Assembly: GCA_021739625.1 (NCBI GenBank)
Contig: JAIPBJ010000019.1
Coordinates: forward strand, 1-38,696
Source: Flavobacteriales bacterium
GTDB lineage: Bacteria; Bacteroidota; Bacteroidia; UBA10329
Length of the DNA stretch: 38,696 nt
Reading direction: 5' to 3'
The notes under the pieces were generated by a model. The model made no database searches. It saw only the letters and a program-made list of their open reading frames with translations, and was not told where the DNA came from. A program made the position numbers and the translations under genes. Positions 7,859 through 17,775 of this stretch are shown one piece after another. Each line of letters begins with the position of its first letter. The first letter of the stretch is position 1.

Positions 7859-10800
7859 ATGTCTGTTCGGTTATTGACCCTCGTCCTTCTTTGCGTCATC
7901 TGCGTCAGCGAGGCTTCCGCCCAATGCCAGAATGTGGCCGTTGGCAAACCCGTGACCGCGACACCGGGCGTCTATGCCGGGCAGGTGGCCTCCAATGCCG
8001 TGGATGGCAGTTGTGGCAGTGGTTGGAACTCGGGCGGGTTTGCTCCGAAGTTCATCCAAGTGGACCTGCAGGCGCAGTTCACGGTGAACAACATCAATGT
8101 GATGTTCGACATGTCGCCCAACGGCAATGTCAATCATGAGATCCGGGTGTCGCCCGACATGGTCACATGGACCCTTGTGGACAACATCACCGGGTTCTAT
8201 TCCACAGGGCAGCTGATCGAACGCTGCTACAGCGGGGCACCATTGACCAATGTGCGGGGCGTGAGGATAAACTCATTGGCCTCGCCCTCGTGGATCGCCA
8301 TTCGCGAATTCGGTGTCTATACGCTGTCCTCGCCCACCGTGCCTACCATCGCTGCCAGCGGGCCGCTCGATTTCTGTCAGGGCGGGTCGGTAACGCTGAC
8401 TTCAAGCGCGGCCCCTTCCTATCTATGGAGCAACGGTGCCACCACGCAGAGCATCACCGTGAGTGCATCGGGCACCTACACCGTGACCACGAGCGAGGCT
8501 TTGGCCTGTGTGCAGGGAACGACCCCCTGCACCTCTTGCAGTTCGGCCAGTGCATCGGCCACGGTGACGGTGCATCCACTGCCCGTGATTGCGGTCTCCC
8601 CGGCAGCTCCGTCCATTTGCAGCGGTTCGTCCGTGGCACTCACGGCCTCCGGTGGCAGCACCTACAGCTGGACACCCGCCACGGGGCTCAGTGTCACCAC
8701 GGGCGCTACGGTGACTGCCGCTCCCATTACCAACACCGCTTATACGGTAACAGGCACGGATGTCTTCGGGTGTGTCAGCACTGCCAACATATCGGTGAGT
8801 GTGACACCAAGGCCTGTGGCTGCGTTCGCTGCTCCCTCGGTCTGCATGGGTCAGGCAACGGCCTTCACCGACCAGTCTTCGGGCAGTCCTGTGCAGTGGG
8901 ACTGGGACTTTGGCGATGGTGGCACGGGCAGCGCACAGAATCCCACGCACAGTTACATCGGCCTTGGACCATTCACCGCCACGCTCATCGTCACCGATGC
9001 GGCAGGATGCAAGGACACTGTTGCTCTGGGCGTGGCGATGGACCCCATTCCCGTGGCCGATTTCACCGCTCCTGATGTCTGCTTGGGCGTATCCACCTGC
9101 TTTGCAGACAACAGCACCATTTCCTCAGGAACCATTGCCACTTGGGCATGGGACATGGGCGACCCGACCTCAGGGCCTTCCAATACATCGGCTCTGGAAG
9201 ACCCCTGTCACACCTTCACCGCGGACGGCACATTTCAGGTCGGGCTTACCGTAACGTCACAGCAGGGCTGCCAGCACAGTATTTCCCAGACCATCACGGT
9301 GCTGCCATTGCCCGATGCCTCATTTGCTGCGGCCGATGTGTGCATGGGTGCGCCAACCCTGCTCAACGACCTATCGACCGTGCCTGCCACAGCGACCATT
9401 GTTTCGAGCGCGTGGGACATCGGCAACAATGGAAGCATTGAATACACCACGCACAATGCATCGCACACCTTCGCGACCGAAGGGACTTTTGACGTGCGGC
9501 TGGTGGTCACTTCATCTGACGGATGCACCGATGACAGCGTGCAACCGATAACTGTGTACCCCGGGGCGATGGCCGACTTCTCTGCTACCACGGTGTGCGT
9601 GGACGAGCCTACCATTTTCACCGACCAGAGCACTGTGAATGCGGGAACCATTGTGGATTGGCAATGGGATTTTGGCGATGGCGGCACCAGCACGGTGCAG
9701 CACCCCACCCATACCTACGCAACGGACGGTATGCACACCGCCAGCCTGAGCGTGACAACCGACAATGGTTGCGGCCATTTGGTGGCGTTGCCGGTCGAGG
9801 TGTTCCCATTGCCTGTGGCAGATTTCGCCACAACGGATTTCTGTCCGGGTGTCGAAGGGAATCTCACGGACGAGAGCGTAGGCACCATCGTTTCTTGGTC
9901 GTACGATATGGGTGATGGTTCCGCGCCTCTCATCACGCCAGATCCTGCCCACACCTACAGCCTTGCCAATACCTACGCTGTGCAGCTTGATGTGGTGAGT
10001 GCCGATGGATGTGCGCACGACACCACCATTTCGGTCGTTGTGTACCCCGCGCCTCTGGCTTCATTCACCGCCACCGATGTGTGCGCAGGCGAACCGAGTG
10101 TGCTCACCGATCTTTCATCCGTATCGAACCCATCCAACATTATGGACTGGACCTGGGATGTGCTGGACGATGCATCCATTGACTACACCACCCAGAACGC
10201 CACCCACGTTTTTCCAACAGAGGGCAGCTATTCTATCCGCCTAAGTGTGGAATCTACTGGCGGATGCGTGGATGATACCCTGCTCTCGGTTACCGTATTT
10301 CCCATTCCACAGGCTGCATTTACAGTTGAAGATGTCTGCTTTGACGAACCGAGCCTGTTCGTGGATGCCAGCACGACCGCTTCGGGCAGTGTGGTGGACT
10401 GGGCATGGGATTTTGGCGATGGGAACACAAGTACCCTTCAGCATCCTGAGAACACATACACCTCAGCGGGCAGCTATACCACCACCTTGACCGTTACCTC
10501 CGACAATGGATGCATCAACAGTACATCATCTGATGCAACCGTGCATGTGCTTCCCGCTCCTGCATTTCAGTCGGTGGCGGTGTGTCAGGGTTTGGAGACG
10601 CCCTTCACCAACAGCTCTACTATTCCCAACGGAACCATCGCTTCGTATCAATGGACCTTTGGCGACCTGTCCAGTTCTACGCTATCTGACCCTGTGCATA
10701 CTTATCTGGTGGCGGGCATCTATCCGGCAATGCTTATCGCTGTTTCGGACGAGGGCTGTGAGGCAGAGGTGACACAGGATGTGGAGGTGTTTCCCTTGCC

Positions 10801-11596
10801 GGAGGTCGGTTTCAGCACCACGCCACAGTCGGGCTGCGAGCCGTTGCAGGTCAGCTTCACCGACCAGAGCACCATTGCCGCTGGCTATGACCTCGCGCTC
10901 TGGCAATGGGATTTCGGGGATGGCAGCTCAGACCGTGACCCTCTTCAAAACAACACTTACCTGAATCCGGGCACTTATGATGTCACGCTCACGGTCACCT
11001 CGGCCAATGGATGCATCGACTCGATCACGCAAAGCAATACCATTGTGGTGCATCCCCGGCCCGAAGCGCTCTTCTCTGCAAGCCCGCAACCTACCGACAT
11101 GTTCGACCCCAACATCACATTCACCGATTCCTCTGAGGTGAGCAGCGGCACAATCATTTCGTGGCACTGGGATTTCGGGGATGGGATGGACACGCTGGAA
11201 CAGCACCCAATTCACAGCTATCTTTCAGAGGGCACCTACCCCGTGGCGCTAACTGTGCAGACGGATCAGGGCTGCGAGGACGTGTTCGGTGATGAAGTGG
11301 TGATCCGGCCTGTGTTCACCATCTATGTGCCCAGTGCTTTCACGCCCAATGGCGATGGGACGAACGAAGTATTCCTGGCCTATGGAGAGGGTATCCGCAG
11401 TTTCGAGCTGCTTGTGTTCAACCGCTGGGGCGAGCGGGTGTTCTCGTCCTACAGCATCGGTCATGGATGGAACGGTCAGAAGAATAACGTGGGTGACCCA
11501 TCGCCACAGGGCATCTACAGTTACCTGATAACGCTGACATCCATTTTCAGCAGCCGTGTGTATCAGTATAAGGGGGCCGTGTCGTTGACGCGGTGA
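7859..11596 (+). CDS. Secreted multi-PKD protein with discoidin domain and T9SS type B sorting domain
   Basis: The 1245-aa product begins with a signal peptide (MSVRLLTLVLLCVICVSEAS, cut near AQC). A discoidin/F5-F8 type C-like domain follows (about residues 23-154, ending IREFGVY), then two Ig-like segments with CSGSSVALTASGG-type strands. Ten PKD-like modules run from about residue 321 to 1142, many with the signature WDFGDG. The C-terminus (about 1154-1245: VPSAFTPNGDGTNEVF, FNRWGERVF, PQGIYSYLI) is the CHU_C/gliding-motility-type T9SS type B sorting domain. It is therefore expected on the cell surface or released, probably for adhesion or glycan binding. I chose ATG 7859 because it starts the signal peptide. 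It is convergent with the HIT gene, with an 18-bp gap. Confidence 0.92.
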   Translation: MSVRLLTLVLLCVICVSEASAQCQNVAVGKPVTATPGVYAGQVASNAVDGSCGSGWNSGGFAPKFIQVDLQAQFTVNNINVMFDMSPNGNVNHEIRVSPDMVTWTLVDNITGFYSTGQLIERCYSGAPLTNVRGVRINSLASPSWIAIREFGVYTLSSPTVPTIAASGPLDFCQGGSVTLTSSAAPSYLWSNGATTQSITVSASGTYTVTTSEALACVQGTTPCTSCSSASASATVTVHPLPVIAVSPAAPSICSGSSVALTASGGSTYSWTPATGLSVTTGATVTAAPITNTAYTVTGTDVFGCVSTANISVSVTPRPVAAFAAPSVCMGQATAFTDQSSGSPVQWDWDFGDGGTGSAQNPTHSYIGLGPFTATLIVTDAAGCKDTVALGVAMDPIPVADFTAPDVCLGVSTCFADNSTISSGTIATWAWDMGDPTSGPSNTSALEDPCHTFTADGTFQVGLTVTSQQGCQHSISQTITVLPLPDASFAAADVCMGAPTLLNDLSTVPATATIVSSAWDIGNNGSIEYTTHNASHTFATEGTFDVRLVVTSSDGCTDDSVQPITVYPGAMADFSATTVCVDEPTIFTDQSTVNAGTIVDWQWDFGDGGTSTVQHPTHTYATDGMHTASLSVTTDNGCGHLVALPVEVFPLPVADFATTDFCPGVEGNLTDESVGTIVSWSYDMGDGSAPLITPDPAHTYSLANTYAVQLDVVSADGCAHDTTISVVVYPAPLASFTATDVCAGEPSVLTDLSSVSNPSNIMDWTWDVLDDASIDYTTQNATHVFPTEGSYSIRLSVESTGGCVDDTLLSVTVFPIPQAAFTVEDVCFDEPSLFVDASTTASGSVVDWAWDFGDGNTSTLQHPENTYTSAGSYTTTLTVTSDNGCINSTSSDATVHVLPAPAFQSVAVCQGLETPFTNSSTIPNGTIASYQWTFGDLSSSTLSDPVHTYLVAGIYPAMLIAVSDEGCEAEVTQDVEVFPLPEVGFSTTPQSGCEPLQVSFTDQSTIAAGYDLALWQWDFGDGSSDRDPLQNNTYLNPGTYDVTLTVTSANGCIDSITQSNTIVVHPRPEALFSASPQPTDMFDPNITFTDSSEVSSGTIISWHWDFGDGMDTLEQHPIHSYLSEGTYPVALTVQTDQGCEDVFGDEVVIRPVFTIYVPSAFTPNGDGTNEVFLAYGEGIRSFELLVFNRWGERVFSSYSIGHGWNGQKNNVGDPSPQGIYSYLITLTSIFSSRVYQYKGAVSLTR

Positions 11597-11614
11597 GTAC
11601 ACCTGCTACCCGTC

Positions 11615-12019
11615 TCAGATCAGCGCATTGAACGCTTCCTGTATCGCAGCAGCCAGCCCGGCCAGTTCCTCATTGCTAATCTGCAACTTGGCATTGGCAA
11701 AGTTCATATCGCCCATGGTGCGGATGGGTATGAGGTGAATGTGCGCATGGGGCACCTCCAGCCCGATGACCGCCACCCCGATGCGTTTGCAATCGACCAC
11801 CTTCTCAATGGCACGGCTCACATCCTTGGCGAACAGTTGGAGACGCACGTAGGTCTCGTCATCAAGGTCGAACAGGCGGTCCACCTCCTGTTTCGGCACT
11901 ACCAGCGTGTGGCCCTTCGTCAGCGGGCTGATGTCGAGAAAGGCGATGCAATGCTCCATCTCCGCCACCTTGTGGCAAGGAATCTCTCCGTTGATGATGC
12001 GGGTGAAGATGCTGGCCAT
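11615..12019 (-). CDS. HIT family nucleotide-binding hydrolase (HinT-like)
   Basis: This is a 134-aa histidine-triad protein whose triad reads HAHIHLIPI (H91, H93, H95). An N-terminal IFTRIINGEIPCHKV segment and FLDISPLTKGHTLVVPK are typical of Hint-branch enzymes, which hydrolyse AMP-lysine or other phosphoramidate substrates. It is cytosolic. The ATG at 12019 shares one base with the TAA stop of greA (sequence TAATG on the coding strand), so translation is probably coupled. The greA-HIT pairing recurs in Bacteroidota as I recall it. Confidence 0.94.
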   Translation of the reverse strand: MASIFTRIINGEIPCHKVAEMEHCIAFLDISPLTKGHTLVVPKQEVDRLFDLDDETYVRLQLFAKDVSRAIEKVVDCKRIGVAVIGLEVPHAHIHLIPIRTMGDMNFANAKLQISNEELAGLAAAIQEAFNALI

Positions 12020-12486
12020 TATCTGCCAACCTCCAGAATTTCAAAATTCACCTTGCCATTGGGCACCTGAATCTCTGCCATATCCCCCACCTTCTTGCCC
12101 AACAGGCCTTTGCCAATGGGCGACTCCACAGAGATCTTCCCATCTTTCAGGCTGGCCTCCTTCTCTGGCACGAGCGTGTAGCTCATGGTCATGCCGTTGG
12201 CCACGTTCTTCAGCTTCACCTTGCTCAGAATAAGGATCTGATCGCCCGTGAGTTTCGACTCGTCAATCACCTTTGCATCTGCCACAAGGGCCTCCAGTTT
12301 GGAGATCTTCATCTCCAACAGGCCCTGTGCTTCTTTGGCCGCATCGTATTCGGCATTTTCCGACAGGTCGCCCTTGTCGCGGGCCTCGGCTATCTGCTGC
12401 GATATCTTGGGACGCTCCACGCGAATCAATTGTTCGAGTTCGGCTTTCAAGTTGTCAAGCCCGTCCTGAGTGAGATAGGTGCTCAT
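12019..12486 (-). CDS. greA: Transcription elongation factor GreA
   Basis: GreA rescues backtracked RNA polymerase by stimulating cleavage of the nascent transcript. The 155-aa length is standard. The N-terminal coiled coil carries the tip motif DKGDLSENAEYDAAKE with its acidic residues. The C-terminal FKBP-like domain includes SPIGKGLLGKKVGD and ends FEILEVGR. The start is ATG 12486 (MSTYLTQDGLDNLKAELEQL). It is the first gene of a two-gene operon with the HIT gene. Confidence 0.97.
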   Translation of the reverse strand: MSTYLTQDGLDNLKAELEQLIRVERPKISQQIAEARDKGDLSENAEYDAAKEAQGLLEMKISKLEALVADAKVIDESKLTGDQILILSKVKLKNVANGMTMSYTLVPEKEASLKDGKISVESPIGKGLLGKKVGDMAEIQVPNGKVNFEILEVGR

Positions 12487-12513
12487 GATGCTGTGTCTCT
12501 TAGGTATATAAAC

Positions 12514-12545
12514 GCAAAGAATCCCGCAGCTGCGGGACTCTTTGC
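12514..12545 (-). terminator. Strong palindromic hairpin, probable terminator of the PorV-like gene
   Basis: This is a 32-bp palindrome with 16-bp arms, one mismatch and no loop beyond the turn, centred at CCCGCAG/CTGCGGG. It lies 32 bp downstream of the PorV-like stop codon and 28 bp upstream of greA. On the minus strand it is followed by GTTTATATACC, which is AT-rich but a weak U-tract. It may end the three-gene operon and insulate greA. Confidence 0.65.
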
Positions 12546-12577
12546 TTGGTCAAAGGTATGAATTTATCTCAGGCCCT

Positions 12578-13669
12578 TCAGAGTGCTATCCGTAACCCGA
12601 CCGAATGCACTCCCGCAAATGGGTTGGTGGCGCGGAAAGAGTAGTCGATGCCCAGCTTGCTGTTCTTACCACTGTCCTTTTTGGCCAAAGGCACATTGAC
12701 CGTGAGGCCGGCCGTAGGGCCAGTGAGCGCAGAAATGGCGATGTTGTTGTCAGCTCCGCTCGAACCCATCTGCAGCACATAGCCGCCACGCAGCATGAAG
12801 AGTTCCTTGAAGGAGTACTCCAGACCGAAGTTCATCAGGTCGCGGGTAAAACTGTTCGAGGTGAAGTTGACCGCACCGCTCACCTGATGGACGAGTTTTG
12901 TGTTGCGCCAATGGTAGGCCACCCCGATATGCAATGATGATGGCATTTCATATTGCTGTGCGCGGTATTCAAGGGTCAGACTGCGGTCGCTGCCGGGCAC
13001 GGAACCACGCACACCCAGTCCGTCACCACTGTAGCTCATCGGTGGGCCGACATTCTTCAATGCGATCCCGAACTGGAAGTTGTCCTTGTTCTTGTCCTTG
13101 TCACGGCTGCCGAGGCGGGTGGTATATGAAACGCCAGCATCGAATGATACACCTGTTGCACTGAGGTTCTGGATGTTCTGGTTGATCACCCTCACTGTGA
13201 GACCGCCATTGATGCTGTTCGAGAAGCTCTTGGCATAGGACAGACCGATGTTGAGATAGTTGGGCGAGAAGGTGCCGATGCCCCCATCAGGGATCTCTGT
13301 GGTGGTGATGTCAATGTCACCGAAGCTCATGTTCATCACCGTCAGTCCGATCACGCCCGCCTCTCCCAGTTTCTGAGACACACCGAATGCGTTGATCATC
13401 ACTCCGCTGCCCACTAGCCATTGGGTGTTGCTGAACAGCACTTCGGTCTTTTGGGTGAATGCCATGCCCGACACGTTGAGCCACTGGGCTTCCAGTCCGC
13501 GGGCCGAGGCGGTGTTCGCACTGCCGAAACCGCTTGAGCGTGCCCAAGGATTGATCAGCAGTTCGGTGGCACCCGCCTGACCGGCACGGTCAGAGTTGCC
13601 TGCAAAGGCTGGTTGCAGGGCGATGACCGATGCAGCGGTCAGCAGCGATGTTATTAGAGCTTTTCTCAT
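12578..13669 (-). CDS. PorV/PorQ-family outer-membrane beta-barrel protein
   Basis: The 363-aa product has a signal peptide (MRKALITSLLTAASVIALQP, cut near AFAG). Next comes GATELLINPWARSSGFGSAN plus a short segment ending EAQWLNVSGMAF. This resembles the N-terminal pattern of PorV/PorQ proteins, FadL-like 14-strand barrels used by the type IX secretion system. The rest alternates like a barrel and ends GVHSVGLRIAL. PorV shuttles cargo from the translocon to the attachment complex. This copy is the last gene after a TonB-dependent receptor and a giant T9SS cargo, so I infer a dedicated partner role and not housekeeping PorV. An extended reading to 13684 would use TTG; the ATG at 13669 fits the signal peptide better. 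Confidence 0.78.
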   Translation of the reverse strand: MRKALITSLLTAASVIALQPAFAGNSDRAGQAGATELLINPWARSSGFGSANTASARGLEAQWLNVSGMAFTQKTEVLFSNTQWLVGSGVMINAFGVSQKLGEAGVIGLTVMNMSFGDIDITTTEIPDGGIGTFSPNYLNIGLSYAKSFSNSINGGLTVRVINQNIQNLSATGVSFDAGVSYTTRLGSRDKDKNKDNFQFGIALKNVGPPMSYSGDGLGVRGSVPGSDRSLTLEYRAQQYEMPSSLHIGVAYHWRNTKLVHQVSGAVNFTSNSFTRDLMNFGLEYSFKELFMLRGGYVLQMGSSGADNNIAISALTGPTAGLTVNVPLAKKDSGKNSKLGIDYSFRATNPFAGVHSVGLRIAL

Positions 13670-13717
13670 TTCAGTCTTCTTCAAACAGGTCTATGAATAC
13701 CGTGCAATAATGTGTGA

Positions 13718-16700
13718 TCAGAAGGAGTCGAGGTCCAACTGGCGAACCGTTCCGAACCACTTGATCACCTTCTCACCGATTCCGGGGGCCTCAATGTGAA
13801 TGAGGTAGACACCACTGGCAACAGGCACCGACTTGTGGTTCTTAAGATCCCAGTTCACGGAAGTGATAGGCGAATCTTTCTTGATCTCGCGCACCAGGAT
13901 ACCGCTCACTGAATAGATCCTCACCGTACACACATCGGGCAGGTTGATGATCTTGACGATGTTGTCCAACTGTGTCCGCTCATAACCTGAGTGGGCGTAG
14001 TAGGGGTTCGGTACTGCACGGATGAGGTCGAGTGCGCTCTCGGCAGTTGTCAGATCACCGCGCACCGTGGCGAAATCCCCTGTGCTGAAAGTGTACATCG
14101 GAAGATTGTCATTCTCCGGTTGAGTAGCAGTCCACCCTACTGCCATGTCTGAACGGTACGGTCTGGTGACCCGCAGTTCCACTTTCACATCGCTTGAAAG
14201 AAGTTGTCCACCATCGGCCAGAAGTGGAAGACCTACCCACATGCAGTCCTTGTAAACCCTGCGTTTCTCAGCATTGGACGGGCTGTAGTTGTTCTCCGAG
14301 AGCTTTCCGAAGATGAAAGCACCCTCATCATAGGCGGGAACATCATTGGCAGGGTTGTCGGCATTGTGGCCGAAGATGTAGATGTAGTGCCCGCCTCCGA
14401 ACAGCACGTTGGGGAATTGGGTGCCCTGATTAAAGTTGTTGTCAAGCACATTGCCTGTGGGGTTCCAGATCATGTCTCCTCCGTTCTCCTGAAGCAACCA
14501 TGAGCTTTCACCGAAGGCGATGTTCAGCCTTTCACCGGTCTCCACGTTCACCGCGTAGCCAGGGAACCAGCCCATTCCGAATCCGCTTCCGTCCGGACGG
14601 CCATCCTGATCCACCGAAGGACTCATGCGCAGGTTGAACCGTTTGGCATCGCCAATGCGTGGAACGCTCTCATCCGCCACCTCCAACACCGGGCTGCGGG
14701 ACCATTTGCTCGTATCTGCCGTGAAGATCACGTCCACCCCTGCAAGGTTTCGAAGGTCGTTCAATGCCTTGAACTGACTCCAGCTTGGAGACATCACGTC
14801 ATCCTTGTGGCTTGCCAGTTTGTAGGGTGCCCAAGTGCCACCAAGAATTGTCTCGAACACCTGATCCTTGTCACCATAGTCATCATCACCTGTGGGAGGA
14901 TCGTTCGGGGCCACTGTTCCAGAACGTATCCAGTTGAACGGAGTGATACCGTCAACATCTGGAATGCCGGTGAGCCAGAAGTTTGTGCCCGAGAAGTTGA
15001 TGCGCGAATCGATGAGGCCCATGCCCTCGTCCTCAAGTCCAGGGTCGGTGGTCTGCTCCAAGAATACGGACAGTCCCCATTCAGGAATCAGTTTCTCATC
15101 ACCGTTTGAAAGACCGATGCCCTTGTCGGCATACACGGTCGTAGATCCGCTCACCTGTGGGCAGCCTGCTCCAACGCATTCCAGCGACCAGTAGGCATCG
15201 GAAAGATTGCCGGGGGTGATGGTGTCATGCATCTTGAATACGAAGTCTGCCAAGGGCACTTTCTTGGGGTCGATGACTTTGATGTCAACCGGTCCGCGGC
15301 CGAATTCGTAAGTGATCTCCTTCACACGGCTTTCAGTGCTCATGACTATTTCGGCATGCGATTTCTCTGACAGCACAAGGTCACGGCCACCATTGCCTTG
15401 GCCTTCGATGCGGGTAAGCTTTGGACCATCACCATAGTTCACACTCACAATGGTGCCCGACTGTTCGGGGGCCAGAATGTGTGGAATGCCGGTGACTGCA
15501 ATTATGGCCCCGCCTGAAGCGTTCTTACGGCCTGCCAGATAGGGCTTCTTCTGACCGTCCAATGAGAACGGATCGTTCTGGTTGTATGTCTTGAAGTTAT
15601 TGTAGGAATAGGCCACGGCCATGTAGTAGTAGGTCATGTGGTTCACCAGCCTACGGTCACCGGTCGAGAACAGGTCCTGTGTCACGCGGAATGAATGTTT
15701 GAGCCCTTCATTCGAGCCGTTGACCATTTCTACCGGCACGCTGGCATTCAACTCCTCTGAGAAAGTGAAATTCACAAGTTGAGCGATGGGCGCGTTGGTC
15801 AACGGATCGATGTTCTTCACATCGCACTGTGCCACCAGACGTGCCACGTCCGGATTCTGAAGGTCGGAGGACGAAACGGTCAGATCCTTCAATTGGAAGA
15901 TCTGATATCCCTCGAAGCGGTAAACATTGTCCCAATCTACGGTGTCAGGACTTACTATGAACGGATCGATCTGCGCATAATCCTCCCCCTGATTGTTGGA
16001 GGTGGATGGGTTGGACAGCAGAAGCACAAGCTCGCGGTCCAATTCAATGACACTGAGATCCGGAGCGTCAGGACCATCGATCAGCACGAAACAGTTGTCG
16101 AACAGCGCCTGTGCCTTGTCGTCCACAAGACGCAGTTTCTCTACAGATGCGAATGGGTCGCTGGCATTGGTGGCACGTGCCCACACCACACCCACGGTGA
16201 GGTCGTTTACAGCACCCGACTCCAGCGTGAACGGGCCTGCAGACTGCATGAATCTGCGATCGAAGGGCAGGTTGCCCGCAGACTGCTCTGTCCAAACGGC
16301 TTGAGGAAGTCCTCCGGTTCCCCAGCCATAAGGGTCTGAATCACCGGGGAACATGTAACCGGCAGTTACTCCAACGTTACATCCGCTGTTGGGGTGGCCG
16401 TTTCCACCGTAGCACATCGGGTTGTTGTCCCTCCATATCCCGCGCATATAATTGTAGTACTCAGCAGCTGTCTGAGGATCACCGAACACGGTTCCGTCAT
16501 TGTTGTGATAGACGAATCTTCTCATTCCGAAACGCTCGTTGTCCACAATGTCATCGCTATAGCCGACACCTATGCCACCATACACGATCCCTCCTTCCGA
16601 GATGGCCTGTGAAACCGCGCCATTGGTGTAGAGCGGGTTGTCCACTCCGTCATTGTCCTGATAGGGGCCTTGGAAAAAGTCCACGCCAATGGCCGGTGGG

Positions 16701-17749
16701 TTGGCACCGTATTGCAGAGGGCCACCGGTACCATCGATCGGGCTGCCATTATAGCAATAGCCCAGACCTCTGCGCACATCACAGCCCACATAGTCGTCCT
16801 GAGCGAAGCCAAGGTCTGGATCCACCCATTGTGCAAAATACGTGTTCGCAAGGGTGAACGATCCACGGTTGATGAGTTCATAATTATAGAACGTCATGTC
16901 GTTGATCTCGTCATTGGTCGCGAAAGCGAACGCCTGACCACGGATTTCCATGCCAATGGCCGTGCCACCCGATTCTGTGTGGATGTTGCCCTTATCGTTG
17001 AACACCCACCAATGGGTCTCGTCACCGAACAGTTTCACCTCACGTTCACGCAGGCAGTTGAAATCCGTTGGATTGATGTCATAGTAGGGATAGTCACCGC
17101 CATCCTCAGGGTTGTAACTGCCGTTGCCATCAGCATCGAAGAAAGGGGCGAGGTTGTAATCTTGACCTTGACCGATGTCGCCATGTGCGGGCCAGTTGAG
17201 GATGGATGCAGGAATGGTGTAGCCTGAATGGTCAACGTTCTCATCACACTCGGGATCCTCCTTACAAAGATACCAGGCAACGAACTTGTCCACTTCCGCA
17301 CGGGTGATCTTGAAAAATTTGTCGTATGCGGCACACGTGGCCGGATCGATCTCAGCAGTAATGGTGCTGAGCGGGCCGGGCCAGTAGTCGAATCCGACTT
17401 GACGGAAACGCATGGCCGCCAGCTTGAGCTGGTTGTTGATGTCCGTTCCGCCCATCCAGAGCGATCCAGCGAACAGCGAGTGTACGCCACCGCCTTTAGG
17501 CACTTCGTATCGGGAAGTTCCCAAAAGGTCCCACCACATGTCACCACCGCTGTGGATGGTGGCCCTCACGTTGTTCAGAGACAGTTCGATGGATGCTGAT
17601 GGGGGTGCGCACTCTGCTGCAATGCCCTTTGGGCCGGCCGCGTGGGCCGACTTTTTGCCATCACCACCCTTGAACTTTTCAGCGAATGTCGGAAGTGCCA
17701 TCAGCACTGCCAACGAAGCTGTTGCGAGTATTCTCATTTGCTTTGACAT
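13718..17749 (-). CDS. Giant secreted protein with T9SS type A-like sorting domain
   Basis: The 1343-aa protein starts with a signal peptide (MSKQMRILATASLAVLMALP, cut near TFAEK). An N-terminal conserved-looking module contains NNVRATIHSGGDMWWDLLG and LFAGSLWMGGTD. A calcium-loop-like element DADGNGSYNPEDGGDYPYYD sits at about residues 204-223. The long middle has no fold I recognise. The C-terminus (from about residue 1246: RAVPNPYYAHSGYE, VRIYSVSGILVREI, ASGVYLIHI) is a type A T9SS sorting domain, followed by an unusual tail of about 18 residues. It is expected to be exported through the outer membrane and surface-anchored. It lies 26 bp after the receptor gene and 48 bp before the PorV-like gene. 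Its substrate or function is unknown. Confidence 0.82.
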   Translation of the reverse strand: MSKQMRILATASLAVLMALPTFAEKFKGGDGKKSAHAAGPKGIAAECAPPSASIELSLNNVRATIHSGGDMWWDLLGTSRYEVPKGGGVHSLFAGSLWMGGTDINNQLKLAAMRFRQVGFDYWPGPLSTITAEIDPATCAAYDKFFKITRAEVDKFVAWYLCKEDPECDENVDHSGYTIPASILNWPAHGDIGQGQDYNLAPFFDADGNGSYNPEDGGDYPYYDINPTDFNCLREREVKLFGDETHWWVFNDKGNIHTESGGTAIGMEIRGQAFAFATNDEINDMTFYNYELINRGSFTLANTYFAQWVDPDLGFAQDDYVGCDVRRGLGYCYNGSPIDGTGGPLQYGANPPAIGVDFFQGPYQDNDGVDNPLYTNGAVSQAISEGGIVYGGIGVGYSDDIVDNERFGMRRFVYHNNDGTVFGDPQTAAEYYNYMRGIWRDNNPMCYGGNGHPNSGCNVGVTAGYMFPGDSDPYGWGTGGLPQAVWTEQSAGNLPFDRRFMQSAGPFTLESGAVNDLTVGVVWARATNASDPFASVEKLRLVDDKAQALFDNCFVLIDGPDAPDLSVIELDRELVLLLSNPSTSNNQGEDYAQIDPFIVSPDTVDWDNVYRFEGYQIFQLKDLTVSSSDLQNPDVARLVAQCDVKNIDPLTNAPIAQLVNFTFSEELNASVPVEMVNGSNEGLKHSFRVTQDLFSTGDRRLVNHMTYYYMAVAYSYNNFKTYNQNDPFSLDGQKKPYLAGRKNASGGAIIAVTGIPHILAPEQSGTIVSVNYGDGPKLTRIEGQGNGGRDLVLSEKSHAEIVMSTESRVKEITYEFGRGPVDIKVIDPKKVPLADFVFKMHDTITPGNLSDAYWSLECVGAGCPQVSGSTTVYADKGIGLSNGDEKLIPEWGLSVFLEQTTDPGLEDEGMGLIDSRINFSGTNFWLTGIPDVDGITPFNWIRSGTVAPNDPPTGDDDYGDKDQVFETILGGTWAPYKLASHKDDVMSPSWSQFKALNDLRNLAGVDVIFTADTSKWSRSPVLEVADESVPRIGDAKRFNLRMSPSVDQDGRPDGSGFGMGWFPGYAVNVETGERLNIAFGESSWLLQENGGDMIWNPTGNVLDNNFNQGTQFPNVLFGGGHYIYIFGHNADNPANDVPAYDEGAFIFGKLSENNYSPSNAEKRRVYKDCMWVGLPLLADGGQLLSSDVKVELRVTRPYRSDMAVGWTATQPENDNLPMYTFSTGDFATVRGDLTTAESALDLIRAVPNPYYAHSGYERTQLDNIVKIINLPDVCTVRIYSVSGILVREIKKDSPITSVNWDLKNHKSVPVASGVYLIHIEAPGIGEKVIKWFGTVRQLDLDSF

Positions 17750-17775
17750 GACCTTTTCGTTTTAATCGTTCCTGA

